Shown one piece after another: positions 47,766 to 58,634 of a stretch of 64,000 nt of DNA. Source of the DNA: Coriaria nepalensis (taxonomy: Eukaryota > Streptophyta > Magnoliopsida > Cucurbitales > Coriariaceae); NCBI GenBank assembly GCA_027186245.1, contig CP114498.1:8549001-8613000 (forward strand), in the 5' to 3' direction. The notes beneath the pieces are model-generated. The model worked only from the letters and a program-made list of their open reading frames with translations, searched no databases and was not told the origin of the DNA. The position numbers and the translations under genes were made by a program. Each line of letters opens with the position of its first letter. Positions within the stretch are counted from its first letter, which is position 1.

Positions 47766-47987
47766 TATGCCACTGAGTGACATAATTTTATGCATGAGTT
47801 CAATATTCATATATATATTCACATTGGAGTATATAGAAAAATAAAATAAAACATACATTATCATAATGAATTGTAGAAATGATACTAAATGCTAAATTCA
47901 CATAATTTGTGCTAAGTATTAAAAAAAATTATTGGCCAAAAAATCAATTCCAGCAAAGATATATAGACCGCATGCTAATTGTTTGGA
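47766..47987. other. 3' flank shared between MYB copies B and C
   Basis: 47816-47912 aligns with 50195-50255 (GGAGTATATA, AAATGATACTAAATGCTAA, TTCAC-TAATTTGTGC). This marks the downstream end of the duplicated MYB unit, before the inserted element at about 47988. Confidence 0.6.
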
Positions 47988-48584
47988 TATAGGGATAAAG
48001 GTGGCGATTCGTATCGGCAAGACTCGGCTCGGCACGGATTGGTCCGTGTCGTGCCCATGCCCATGCTTGTGCCAAAAAATAAGAGCACGACATGACACAT
48101 ATACTGTAACGGGTCATAAACGTATTATGCCGACTCGTTGACCCGTTTCGGCTCATGTGTCTGTTTTGGTCTGTGAGCTTGTTTCGACCCGTGGGCTCGA
48201 AGATTTTTTTAAAAAAAAATTAATTTTAAATAAAAGAAAAGTGTTAAAGTAATTAGTTAAATATTAATATCATAATAGATATTTTATATATTATTAATCG
48301 TTTATAATATTATTATTTAATAAATTATAAATTAGTATCATTAATAATTAAAATTATAAATAAAATATAATAAATATTATTTAGCCAAATAAGATCTTGT
48401 ATTAATCGAAAGATTTTTAACATATAAAATAATTTATGAAAAAAAAATTCCAAAATTATGAAGTACTTTTGGATTCGTACTTTAGATGTGCCCAAAAGGA
48501 TCGTGCTTGTACTCATACAATACTTTTATCATATTATATCATATGTACTCGTATCAACCTGACATATTTTACCGCCTCTATATA
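47988..48584. mobile_element. inserted non-autonomous hAT-like element within the MYB duplicate
   Basis: Starts near TATAGGGATAAAGGTGGCG (47988) and ends near ACCGCCTCTATATA (48571-48584), imperfect inverted termini. The interior has GTGTCGTGCC / GGCACGG hairpin words and GGGTCATAAACG, common in plant hAT-type MITEs. It interrupts homology with the copy C 3' flank, which resumes at CAGCCATAG-CACAGCGAAAC. No open frame. Exact ends are uncertain by a few bases. Confidence 0.6.
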
Positions 48585-48641
48585 AAGACAAGCGGGAGAC
48601 AGCCATAGCACAGCGAAACAATGATAATAAAAGCTTAGGGT

Positions 48642-49015
48642 TCACTTCATCATTTTCTCGTCCTTATTATCATCTGCATTCCGAATACTCCAAAATTCAT
48701 CATCAAAATGCATCTCTCTCCAAACCCTCCTGTCGCCTTCTAATTTGTTTGCTTGCTCAATAATTTCCTCCTGCCAATTATAGTCCGACCAACCTACAGT
48801 CAAACATCTTCCTTCAAAAAAAAAAAAATTGAAAAAAAAAGGAGAAACAATATAATAAATAAAATAAAATAAAAGTAAGTAAAGATGATACCAGCTTTCA
48901 CAGGGACTTGGTCCCATTTTCCTTCGCCAAATCTGTCAATGCAATGCCTGAGAAGATCATCTTCTTCTTGTGTCCCTGCACCTTTTCTCAGACCTAGCCC
49001 TAAGGACCTTTCCAT
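48642..49015 (-). pseudogene. R2R3-MYB subgroup 6 pseudogene, copy B, chimeric
   Basis: 48892-49015 is a complete exon 1 (124 nt, same length as copy A), but the first R2 Trp is Gly (KGAGTQEED; codon TGG to GGG). A short piece of intron 1 follows to about 48840, then A/T runs, and then directly the 3' end of exon 3 (48642 to about 48812: [22 protein letters not shown]) with its stop. Exon 2 and most of exon 3, so the end of R2 and all of R3, are gone. The 5' half and promoter resemble copy A, while the tail and 3' flank resemble copy C. No DNA-binding protein can be made. Confidence 0.88.
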
Positions 49016-49052
49016 AGGTTAAAATGAGAGACAATAACATGCAATATTGAAG

Positions 49053-49259
49053 CACGTGATTTATAAGTTTGTATGTATAACTTATACGTACACCCATTGC
49101 CAATTACAAGCTCTACTGCAACAGACCCTACAATGTGAGCGACGTGAACGACTAGTAGCCACAGAAACTTATAACTCTGAACTTTCTCACCGTAAAGTGT
49201 AAACTATATCATGTGTAATTCGTAACACATACATCTACCGGTCCAGCATACATTACCAA
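49053..49259 (-). promoter_or_regulatory. copy B promoter block, homologous to copy A
   Basis: CACGTG at 49053-49058 beside TTATAA (about 49061-49066), and the conserved 23-bp block at 49141-49163 (one or two changes from A). 49096-49259 aligns nearly end to end with 43569-43726. Confidence 0.7.
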
Positions 49260-50351
49260 CTGCCAACGCACCATATTTTCTTTTTTCCCATAACAATTAC
49301 AATAATGTGTCTAAAACCACATCCTTTCTTACTACAATATATTTTATAGTACTCATATGACAGTCAGAGTTAATTTGCAGGGAAGAAAATTACAGTACTG
49401 AAATGACAGTCAGAGTTTACTGTTGAGGTCGGACCAGTTGAACAAGGACAAATATGAGAAGAAAGATTTCTCATCATGACTTACTAATCAACTCTTATAG
49501 AACATATGCTCGCTGTTTAACTATTAATTACAACATACATATAACGAACACGTGTTCGCTAGGTACGGGGTACATGTAAGTGATTCGAATCTTTAATCAA
49601 TAACTATATGTTCAAAGTTATTTATAGTCAAAGCTAGGTAACAGCGGACCATACCAAATGGTTTTTGAGTTCGTGCTTGCATGCATGAATGAATCAGTCA
49701 GAATTGTGGGGGGTCTTCCCTAGTTTGATTCTATATCGATCCTACCATCCCCATGCGAAATATATTTCTCACGTTCTTCTTGATCCTTCTTCACTAACTT
49801 TTTCTCTGTTTCTATAGCTCATGTTAGGGATGTTTTTGTAGGCTTTGTCGACATAGGTAGTTTTGGGTTCTTGCCGGTAGCCCAGCCGGATCAGTTTGGT
49901 ATAGCGGTATGGCTTTTCTGTCTGCCCTCTTCCCTTGTTAATTGAGGATCGAGTACTTTATATATATATATATACTGAGATATTTGATTCAATCTATATC
50001 AAGTATATGCGGACCAAATAAATGAAGGGTTGTAATTTATTTATAATAAATTCGACCGTTCACATCATTCTGCATCATTTAATAAATGATTGTGACTTAA
50101 TTTTAGTAGATTAATATAGACAATTGGATTTCATACAAATAAATCACAGCTCTTAGTGTGTTTGGTGTGCATATACTTGATTGAATCCAATCTCATATAT
50201 TCATTGGAGTATATAAATGATACTAAATGCTAAGTTCACTTAATTTGTGCGAAAAAAGCAATTATTTTATAAATTATAAAAATACAAATAAAAAGGTTCC
50301 AACAAAGACCGATAGAGCTCAGCGAAACAACGATAATGAAAGTTTCGGGGT
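49260..50351. other. between MYB copies B and C, no gene
   Basis: 49260-49540 carries upstream sequence shared with copy A. 49365-49425 has a short direct repeat (ATGACAGTCAGAGTT twice). 49840-49950 is less AT-rich without a frame. 50195-50351 is the copy C 3' flank. Confidence 0.5.
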
Positions 50352-51371
50352 TCACTCCATCATTTTCTCATCATGATGATCTGCATTGAGGAGACCCCAA
50401 AATTCATCATCAAAATGCATCTCTCTCCCAACCCTATTGTCACTGTCCAAAAAAGTGTCCCCTTCTAATTTGTTTGCTTGCGCAGTACTTTCCTCCTCCC
50501 AATTATAGTCCGAGCAACCTACAGACAACCCTTTTCCTTCATGACCATAACTCTCTACCTTACCAAGCAGGCTTTCCCACCACTTAATCACATCTTGATT
50601 ACGATCATTGTCGCGATCTGATGACGACGATAACGATGATTCGATCTCTTGATCATTAATAATGCTTTTGTTATCAGGGATTACCAAAGATAGATTCTTT
50701 GAGAAGGTTCGAGGTCGAGGCCTTATGATCATATGACTACTTTTTAATGTACAGTTTAGGTTGTCTTTGACTTTCAATTGTTCTGACTTATTGTTAGAAG
50801 TTGAATATGATCCTTTCTTGCGCAGGTGGGTGTTCCAGTAATTCTTCACATCGTTTGCTGTTCTTCCCGGAATCCTTCCAGAAATCAATGACCACCTGAT
50901 GATTTATAAATACATCATATTATTAATATATATATAAAAGGAGTGATCAAAAATAGTACACGTACGTGAACCAGAGACATGCATGAATATTCGATTAGGT
51001 ACTTGCCTGTTCCCTAAAAGCTTATGAAGCCTTACAATCAAATCAACTTCATCCGCCGTAAATTGTCCTCTCTTTATATTAGGTTTCAGATAATTCAACC
51101 ACCGTAATCGACAGCTTTTCCGGCACCGATACAGCCCTACAAAAAAAAAAAGAAAAAAAATATGAACATATATAAACATGTACCTCTCTCCATATAAGTT
51201 ATAACAATCAATACTTAAGGAGATGCAATATATAGAAGTACCAGCTCTGGTAGGGACTTGATGCCATTTTCCTTCACCTAACTTGTCGACGCAATCCTTG
51301 AGAAGGATATCTTCTTCATGAGTCCATGCCCCTTTCCTCAAACCTAATCCTCCCACGCATTTCCCAGCCAT
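50352..51371 (-). CDS. R2R3-MYB anthocyanin activator, copy C (subgroup 6)
   Basis: Exons 51242-51371, 51007-51136 and 50352-50895 (130+130+544 nt, 267 aa). Intron 2 starts with GC (AACAG then GCAAGT), as in copy A. The bHLH-binding pattern DLxxRxxxLx6Lx3R is complete ([10 protein letters not shown], then SLISGR). R3 has TANDV, and RPRPRTF lies at 145-151, the subgroup 6 motif in its classic form. The N-terminus is two residues longer than A (starts MAGKCVGG). The tail has IKWWESLL and EMHFDDEFW segments shared with copy A or B. Intact and the best candidate activator of the array. Predicted role: anthocyanin late-gene activation with bHLH and WD40 partners. Confidence 0.92.
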
Positions 51372-51431
51372 GCATTAAGCTTATAGTACTACAACTATCT
51401 CTTTCCTGCTTTATCGAAAAAGATTATGAAA

Positions 51432-51605
51432 CAGGTGAATTTATAACTAGCTCTTAGCTACTTCGTTCTAGATATAGACACATCAGTCCAGTTTCCCCAC
51501 TGAGGGACAGTCATGACGTGAACAAGTAGTAACCACACATTAATTAAACTCCAACAGACCATTATGAGGGAGCTGAGTCGTTGACGTGAACAAGTAGTGA
51601 CCACA
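51432..51605 (-). promoter_or_regulatory. copy C promoter: two copies of the 23-bp block, G-box lost
   Basis: The block beginning GACGTGAACAAGTAGT occurs at 51515-51537 and again at 51583-51605, 68 bases apart, differing at one position. The equivalent of the A/B G-box is CAGGTG (51432-51437) beside TTATAA. A CAACAGACC word precedes the second block, as in A and B. Confidence 0.7.
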
Positions 51606-54600
51606 AATTACATATAATTGTTATGAGAAGCAGAAATTATAATGAGTAAGTGATTAATGTAAGTGCCCATACAAGTTAATTGTCCCTTGATATTAAGATC
51701 TCCTGTGTGTTTAGTTCTGAGAGCTCTCTCCCTCCCTCCTCGTGCTAGAAGTTTCTTACGTGAGGAGCTTCCTCATCTTTGTTTCTTTTATAATATGTCT
51801 TAGTGACCTGATTTTAAAAAGAAAAAAAGAAAAAAGAAGTTAACCAAATAATTAGTAGAGGATTAACGAGTAATTGATTAAGCATGTCGTGGACTCGTAT
51901 TTCCACTCTCGTAGCCTTGCACTTATGTCGGCCTTCTTCGATCAGTACAGTTTTGGCTTTTACTGCTTAAGAAAAAACTGTTACGTTATTTCTGGCTTAA
52001 ATGTAATCGGAGGTAAAAGGGTGATCGGAACTTAATTGATTGGTTCATTGAATCTTTTGATCAACTGATCAAGAGTCTCAGCTCTCAAAGTCAGAACACA
52101 AATCCACGGGTAAAAGTGTTTGATCTGAATTTATCGAAACTTAAAATACATTTTTCAAAAAAATAATATTTTTACCGATCTCGAATTATCTGTATATTAT
52201 TACAAAAATAATTTGTGTGATATGATAAATCGTTTAAAAATTTTTATAAAGTAATAATTAAATTTTATTATTAAATATACGAAAGTGTTCGGTTTTTAAC
52301 ATTAGGAAAAAGTTAGAAAAAAAGAGTATTTTCCTTCTCAATCGATTTTTTTTATATATGAACAAAATTGACACATGTTCATGAAATAATATATTATTCA
52401 TAAAACAGTCACTCTTTAAAAAAAAGAAATAAGCTATTTTAACATCCATAATTTTGAATTCAAACTCCAAATATTAAGTGTGTTTAATAAGTGTCAAAAG
52501 CACATCATGCTAGTCGAATCATAATTTTTATTTATTATTACAAATATTCACTATTTATAATCGCTTATAAATATATTAAAAAAATTTTCAATTTTCAAAA
52601 TGAGATGGATTTATAAAATATTTTTGAATTTGAACTTTTAACTCAATTCTTTTTAACCAATTAAAAGTCTAATAAAAAGAACAATATATGTTTTGCTAGC
52701 ATGCATATGCTTGTATCAAAGACCAATTCCTCTTCCAATATTCTTGGCAATATAGCTGCTTTGGACCTTTGGATTTCTTTATATTTGATTAACTATTGAT
52801 ATGATAATTTCTTTATAGTACGGTTACGAGAGATCCAAGATAGATTGTTTATGTACGTAAACCTAAGGCAGCACATAAATCGAATCTTTAACGAATACTT
52901 TGGATTTGACTATTAAGATTCGATTCAAATCTTCCCGTTACTTTAAATTGTGTTTGTTCAAAACCGAATTGGATCTAAATATTTGATATTAGAGCTATTC
53001 CAGTTCGAATAGCAAATTTACAGTTTATTTCAATCTCGAATTAAAGTAGTGATCTACACAAAGTGACTCAAATTGAATCTAAATGTCTTAAATATTCGAT
53101 CCAGTTCTATTACATTCCCAACGGCAACGGCAACGGCTAGGCTTACATGGTTTGTCATTTGATTTTGTTTGAGTGTATTAAAAAAAACATTTGTCGTATG
53201 CCTCGTACAAAAAAGAGTGGTAGGAAGGAAAAGGTCGGATATTCTAAAAGACTTCAAACTGTTGAACATGAATACTTGATGTGAATACTATTTATTCGTA
53301 AAGTAAGCAAAACATCGTTTTCGATATAGCCTAGGATTCCAGTTCTTTACAAAATCTCTCTACAATCCGACAAGTAGAAAATAATAACACATATATATTA
53401 TGAATGAAGAATCTTCTAATAACCTAAAGTTGATGTAGCAATATCCTTTCATATACACTGCTATGAGTTTTGTATAAAGAGAGAATACAAAATGCAGAGT
53501 TTTAATATAACTCTTTATTTCTTTCATGCAAAACTATGTCGTATTGATCCTGCTTCTTACCCTTTCAAAGGATCTATTATCTAAACTTAAATTCCAGAAA
53601 CATTAATCAACACCCTAGCAGTTATTAGCATTCAATATATTTTCCTAATTAGAATTAGGTATGAGTATGGGTCGGGTTCCGACCGACCGAAATCACGGTT
53701 CCTAATACGATAGGATAAATAGTTTATTTAGATACTAAAACTAGGCGTAGCTCCCAAGGGTGAGCAAGAAAAAACTGACCCGCATGATCTGCCCGATATC
53801 TATGTGGCGGGTCAGATACGGATAATATTTTTCTGATAAAAATTATCCCAAAAAATAAAAAAATAAGAAAAATGCCCAGACACGTAAAAAATATTGTGCA
53901 CACTCAATATAATTGTCATTTTTAATTTAGAGAATGACTCACATAATTAGTATTGGTTTATTGCGTGGGACCAGTTCTTTACTGGATCTATAAGGCCCAA
54001 TTTACTGGGAATAGTAATCCATCTGTCACATTGGTTCTGTGGACTGAGCCGAGGCCCATAGCTACAGTACCATTCTTATGCTAACAAGGTACGGTCTGAT
54101 GACTATATAGGGTCAAACTAGCTTCTCAGGCTGAATTATTCGGGGCTTTATTTGGGCTGAGATCTGACACTGTGGACTGAACAAAGGCCCATAGTTACAT
54201 AAGCTGGAAGTATTTCAACAAATTCTTGCAGTGATCTAATATAAGTGGGTCGATAATAACAATTCGAGGGAGGCGGAACTATAAAATAAGTTGGAGGGGA
54301 TACAAAATGTATTAAATAAAAGTTAAAGGAGATAAAATTAAATATTTATTTAAGATTTTAAGGATTTATATATATAATTTTTAATAATTATAGATTAAAA
54401 TACTATTTTCATAAAGTTAAGGGTGGATGAGTGGGAAAAACAAATTTATCTGCTCAGTACGTAAAAGAAAAAAGATATTTACTTGCATGAACTAGAGACT
54501 GCCTGTACTTAGGTAACTCCCAAACTCCAAATGTCAGAAGATAGATCTAACCAGACTTTGCTCGGACCATCTCAACCAGTTAAAAAGAAGGCTAATTAGA

Positions 54601-54877
54601 CTTTCGAAATACTTTTATAATTAAATAAATAATCCTAATCTTAATTATCAATTTATAATTAAATTAACATTATGATTAGTTGTGTTATCAAAACAACATA
54701 ACATTAGATTTAATACATTAATAATTTATCATTTTTTACTTATAGTTGTATTATAAGACAAATTATGATTTTACATCTAAAATCAAAATTGTATGTTTTC
54801 CTTATCCTTGTAGAAAACTTATCTGAGTTACTTTTAGACTTTAATGCATGTGACTGATCAGGTTTTACTGCACACTA
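51606..54877. other. intergenic; degenerate hAT-type subterminal sequences
   Basis: No gene. 52870-53120 is full of TCGAAT/ATTCGAT words, and 53665-53860 has GGTATGAGTATGGGTCGGG and ACCCGCATGATC with TGGCGGGTCAG, patterns typical of decayed non-autonomous hAT elements. 53930-54240 has repeated GGCCCATAG and TGTGGACTGA words (54025-54060 and 54168-54195), a diverged short direct repeat. Confidence 0.45.
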
Positions 54878-55230
54878 ATAGGAGGATCTCATAAGACTTT
54901 ATGATTTTATCTAATTCATAATTAGATTTGTTTAACTTTAAAACAACTTTTAAACTAAACAGCTAATTCAATCATCTCATGATTAATTAACTTAAACCCG
55001 AGAGATGAGATGTAAATATATTTCAAAAGAACTTGTTGTCTCGATTTGTTCTAAAACATGGTTTAACTATTAAATCATAATAGACAATCATATAATTTCA
55101 TTAGACAATGAATTTACTAAAACTCCTTTCATACTATACTACATTGTAATAATTTCATTGTTCAATAAAATATACAACTCATAATACTTATTTTCAAATA
55201 CGGAAGTAATGAAATCTCTCTTGATTGCTC
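54878..55230 (-). repeat. dispersed repeat family, copy 2
   Basis: Aligns in opposite orientation with 32345-32800 (see that entry): CCGAGAGATGAGATG at 54997, ATGGTTTAACTATTAAATCATAA near 55059 (written here as two blocks), TTCATTGTTCAATAAA near 55155. Continuation to about 55800 has LTR-retroelement-like text but no partner in the window. Confidence 0.65.
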
Positions 55231-55859
55231 ACAACCTTCATGTATAATATTTCATACCTAATGGTTCCCCCCGTATTCACCCTTGGGTAAAGCTAATTGG
55301 AATGATATCAAAGTATGAAATTGGTCACCTAAGATACCATAGCGATCTTAGGTCTAAGGACCGTATGTAATATAATTATTAGACCTACATAGCGATATCA
55401 AAGTGTCGCGTTCAATATTTTTAGTCTCTATTAAGCACCTACATAATCATCATGATGTTTCACTAATATAAATGACAATGAGATCGGCCACCCTAAACAC
55501 TTTATGAACTATGTTATTATCTATTTGGATCATCAATGTATATTCTTAAGATCTTATGATAACGAACAATTTGTGTTTTTAAGCTTTAAACAACTTGAGT
55601 CTCAATAAACATAATCTTCATCGTGGTCTCTGAGGTGCATAATTTAAGATACTGAACTTTATCATGATATATATTTATATAACATATGTTATTAATTCTA
55701 ATATAATTAATAAACATGATAACAATTGGATGAATGTTTTTATTATTATTGAACAAATAATAATATCGTTAATATTTATAAATAAGATTTTATCACACAA
55801 AATATATACCTATTGGGTCTAACCAAATTGGTTTGATGAGAATGCACTTTCAATTAGAT
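55231..55859. other. probable continuation of retroelement sequence
   Basis: Non-coding, moderately AT-rich. Repeated phrases such as ATAGCGAT-ATCAAAG lie around 55337-55400. It sits between dispersed repeat copy 2 and the gypsy-type coding remnant, so it may belong to one composite element. Confidence 0.4.
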
Positions 55860-56640
55860 CTATTCTTACCCAAGACGAGTTAAACATAATTTTTCCTTTA
55901 AGGATATTCCTGACGATGTTACTCTTAGGCTACTTGAGGTCGGCGAAACCATGTTTAGTGTGGGTAAAAAAGACCCATATGAGACTGTGGTGTATAAAGA
56001 ACTTTTTGACACATGACTTAAGTTGTCTCAACCAATTTTTTCAAAATCTCATTGAAATCTAAGAAATTCCACCCGGCCAGCTCGGCCCCAATTCCTGGAA
56101 ATCCCTAATTAAATCTTTCATACTATGGAAAGAGAAAATTGGTTAGGATCATGATCCTTAGTTCTTCGTGAATGTTTTTTCTGCCATGTTCGATGGGTGA
56201 GGTTGGTTTTACGTTTCACACTTCGACAACAATTCAATCAAAGAGCTTCTGGACTGCAACAAGAAATGGGCCAAACGTTGGATAGTGCTGGTCAGACACT
56301 GGCAAGCCTCACTATACGAGTTTCCTAGGATGAAACAGCTTCCAGCTTTTTATCGGGAGAAACGTAAGCTAATTTCCTTGTTCGGCCATTTCTTTATTCT
56401 TTCTTAGATCTTCCCTTCTCATGCTTGCACCTTCTTGTAGGTGTTAATCCGCCTAGGAATAGTCCATCTGAAGATGAGTTAAGGATCTAGGACCTGATGG
56501 ATTTGATGAGTTCGGAGGAGAGGCACTATGAGGTGGTCATCACTCAGATGTGGGTTAATTTCATCTCCTCCTCGTAATGTGGACTCACTCCAACTGTTCA
56601 TGAGGATGAAATCCATGAAATAGAGGAGGGTAGATATTCA
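55860..56640 (+). pseudogene. gypsy-type transposon protein remnant (PF04195-like)
   Basis: Plus-strand fragments follow the order of the plant putative gypsy-type transposon protein: LRLLEVGETMF and ETVVYKELFD (about 55915-56017), a Pro-Asn-Ser-Trp-x-x-L-like segment near 56085, MFDG-x-GWFYVSHFDNN (56186-56235, one in-frame TGA), then NKKWAKRWIVLVRHW (56259-56303). A possible GT donor (about 56364) and AG acceptor (56440) bound an intron, followed by VNPPRNSPSEDELR. Several stops and frameshifts make it non-functional. Family assignment comes from motif order recalled, not from a search. Confidence 0.6.
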
Positions 56641-57761
56641 AACTAACCCCTTAGATTTTTCCTAAGCATCCAGTCCAATGTTGATATATACAATCAAGAT
56701 AAAGCATTTCCTGTAAATATATAGTCTATCAAAAAATTTCTCAAAATTCCACTCATCTCATCTAATATCCTCCTTGACAAAAATCTGCAAATGCTCATTC
56801 TCACCTCAGTATCATTGTATTATTATATATGTATATTTAAAACTTATTATAAAATAAGGTATAATGTATATACATTGGTAGGTCTTGCTTATATTTTTCC
56901 ATTTTTCCGGGTTTCTTTCGAATATTTAAACACAAATGTTGTTACTATCTAAATAAGAAAAAAGAAAAAAAAAAGAATTTATACCAAATTGACATTGATT
57001 TACATTGGTTATATGTTTGTGTCTTGTGATGATATTCTAACTATTTAACGAGATTTAGGTCTCTGAAATTTTTTTAACATTTAAATATATATCTTTCATG
57101 TCATAAAAGGTAGCCACACTTCCATTAAACTAGTACATAAAATTAAAGGTAATCCCTTACCTTTTTTTAAAAAAAAAAAATTAATAATAACTATATGATA
57201 CTAATGTGATCATATGTTCCCATACTCAACTAACATGATAAGCACTATTATATGAAAGAATAATATGGAAATTATATCATAATTTATATCTAGCTTTTTA
57301 TGAGTTTAAGGGGAACTTTTGTTCGGATTTTGAAACACGAGGAAGCTAAATGTAAATATTTCAAAATTTAGGGAAGTATTGAATGTCAATTTGGTACAAG
57401 TTCCTCTTTTCATATTTAGATATTAAGAACATTTGTGTTTAAATATTCGAAGGAAACCTAAATGGAAAAATATCAGCAGCACCTACCAATGTACATACAT
57501 TATACCTTACTTTATAATAATTTTAAATAAATATTAATATATGTCAGCATATATTAATAATCCCACGATCTTCCCCCTTAATTTATGTGCTCTCTGTCTC
57601 ACACACTCTTTGCTCGCGCAAAGAGTCCTATTGATATACGAACCCATCTCTTATTCATTCCTTCATGCACTTTTCATCTCCCTCGACGCGTTCCCTACAC
57701 GCGCCTCCCTCTACAGCTTCCACCTCCTCCTTTTACTGACGGAAAAAGGAAAAGTAAAGAT
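56641..57761. other. intergenic; upstream of the DUF7054 gene
   Basis: 56815-57000 and 57280-57540 share inverted phrases: TAAGGTATAATGTATATACATTGGTAGG with its complement around 57485-57515 (shown as words), and TTCCATTTTTCC-GGGTTTC with GGAAACCTAAATGGAAAAA. This suggests a transposon of about 0.7 kb with long inverted ends. 57585-57761 is a CT-rich 5' leader with an in-frame upstream ATG. Confidence 0.5.
56838..57516. mobile_element. possible inverted-repeat element (MITE-like)
   Basis: The left side reads ATAAGGTATAATGTATATAC, then TTGGTAGGT near 56873-56884, TTTTTCCATTT and TTTCGAATATTTAAACACAA near 56895-56940. The right side carries the reverse complements in reverse order: TTGTGTTTAAATATTCGAA (57431-57449), AAATGGAAAAAT, ACCTACCAATGTA and ATTATACCTTA (57480-57511). 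The arms are about 110 bases; the interior is AT-rich and non-coding. Confidence 0.75.
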
Positions 57762-58634
57762 ATGATAAAGAAGATGGTTAGTGAATTGGATTATAAGTGT
57801 AAGAGGAAGACTGGAAATACGGATGAAGGCATGAGATTGCTGATTACAATAAATGTTGTAGGGAGTACGGGACCGTTAAGGTTGGTGGTGAACGAAAACG
57901 ATGTCGTTTCTACGGTCGTAGATTCTGCTCTCAAATCTTATGTACGTGCAGGCCGTCTTCCTGTTCTTGGTTCTGATTCTGCCAACATTCTTCTCTACTG
58001 CTCTACTTCTGCCTCAGATGGTATTGAAAAATCAATTTATCTTCTACCATAACTTTTGTTATGGGTTAATCATAACATGTTACTCTTTTCATTTTTTAAT
58101 TCTCTGAGCAAACCAAGAGTTGTTCAGTTCATGTGGATGAGTGACATGTGGACATACAGTTTCATAAAATTCATTAAAAAAATATAAATGCCACCCAGTT
58201 TGCTCCTCGAATTGAGAGGAGAGCTCTTCCCTTCTTACATTTTAGTTCGTAATGAATTAGACTGTTCATGTTTTGTTAATTAGTCCACGTATTGATTTTG
58301 ATATTATTTATGTTTTGTGTGAAATCTCATCATGTCCGACTACTAAATTTTTCTACATTCTACATTTCGCCACTTATGTTGTAAGTTTACTAGTTCAAAA
58401 CGTATCGATTGTCTTATGTTTTTTCTAAACTATTGTGTAGCTTTGAGTCCGTGGGAAAAGATAGGTTCCATTGGAGGGAGGAACTTTGTAATGGGGAAGA
58501 AACAAGCTGGCACGCCACAACAATCGGATCAAAAGATGACGATATTAAGAGAGAAGGGATCGATAATTAGTACTGTCTTAAAGGCATGGCTCAATATCAC
58601 GAGAAGAAAAAGAAAGGGAAAAGTAAGGTGTTAA
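57762..58634 (+). CDS. DUF7054 protein, At4g22758-like
   Basis: Two exons, 57762-58020 and 58441-58634 (150 aa, GT-AG intron). The start at 57762 was chosen because the upstream in-frame ATG (57585) would add 59 residues read from CT-rich leader. The core has a ubiquitin-like-looking start (RLLITINVVGSTGPLRLVV), then VDSALKSYVRAGRLPVLGS and FVMGKKQ, a pattern of the plant DUF7054 family with no known biochemistry. The tail is basic (ITRRKRKGK), possibly a nuclear-localising stretch. Intact; function unknown. Confidence 0.85.

Noticed and set aside
57585..57761. Upstream in-frame ATG extending the DUF7054 protein by 59 residues
   Set aside because: The extension is read from CT-rich leader with no family similarity; the ATG at 57762 is preferred.
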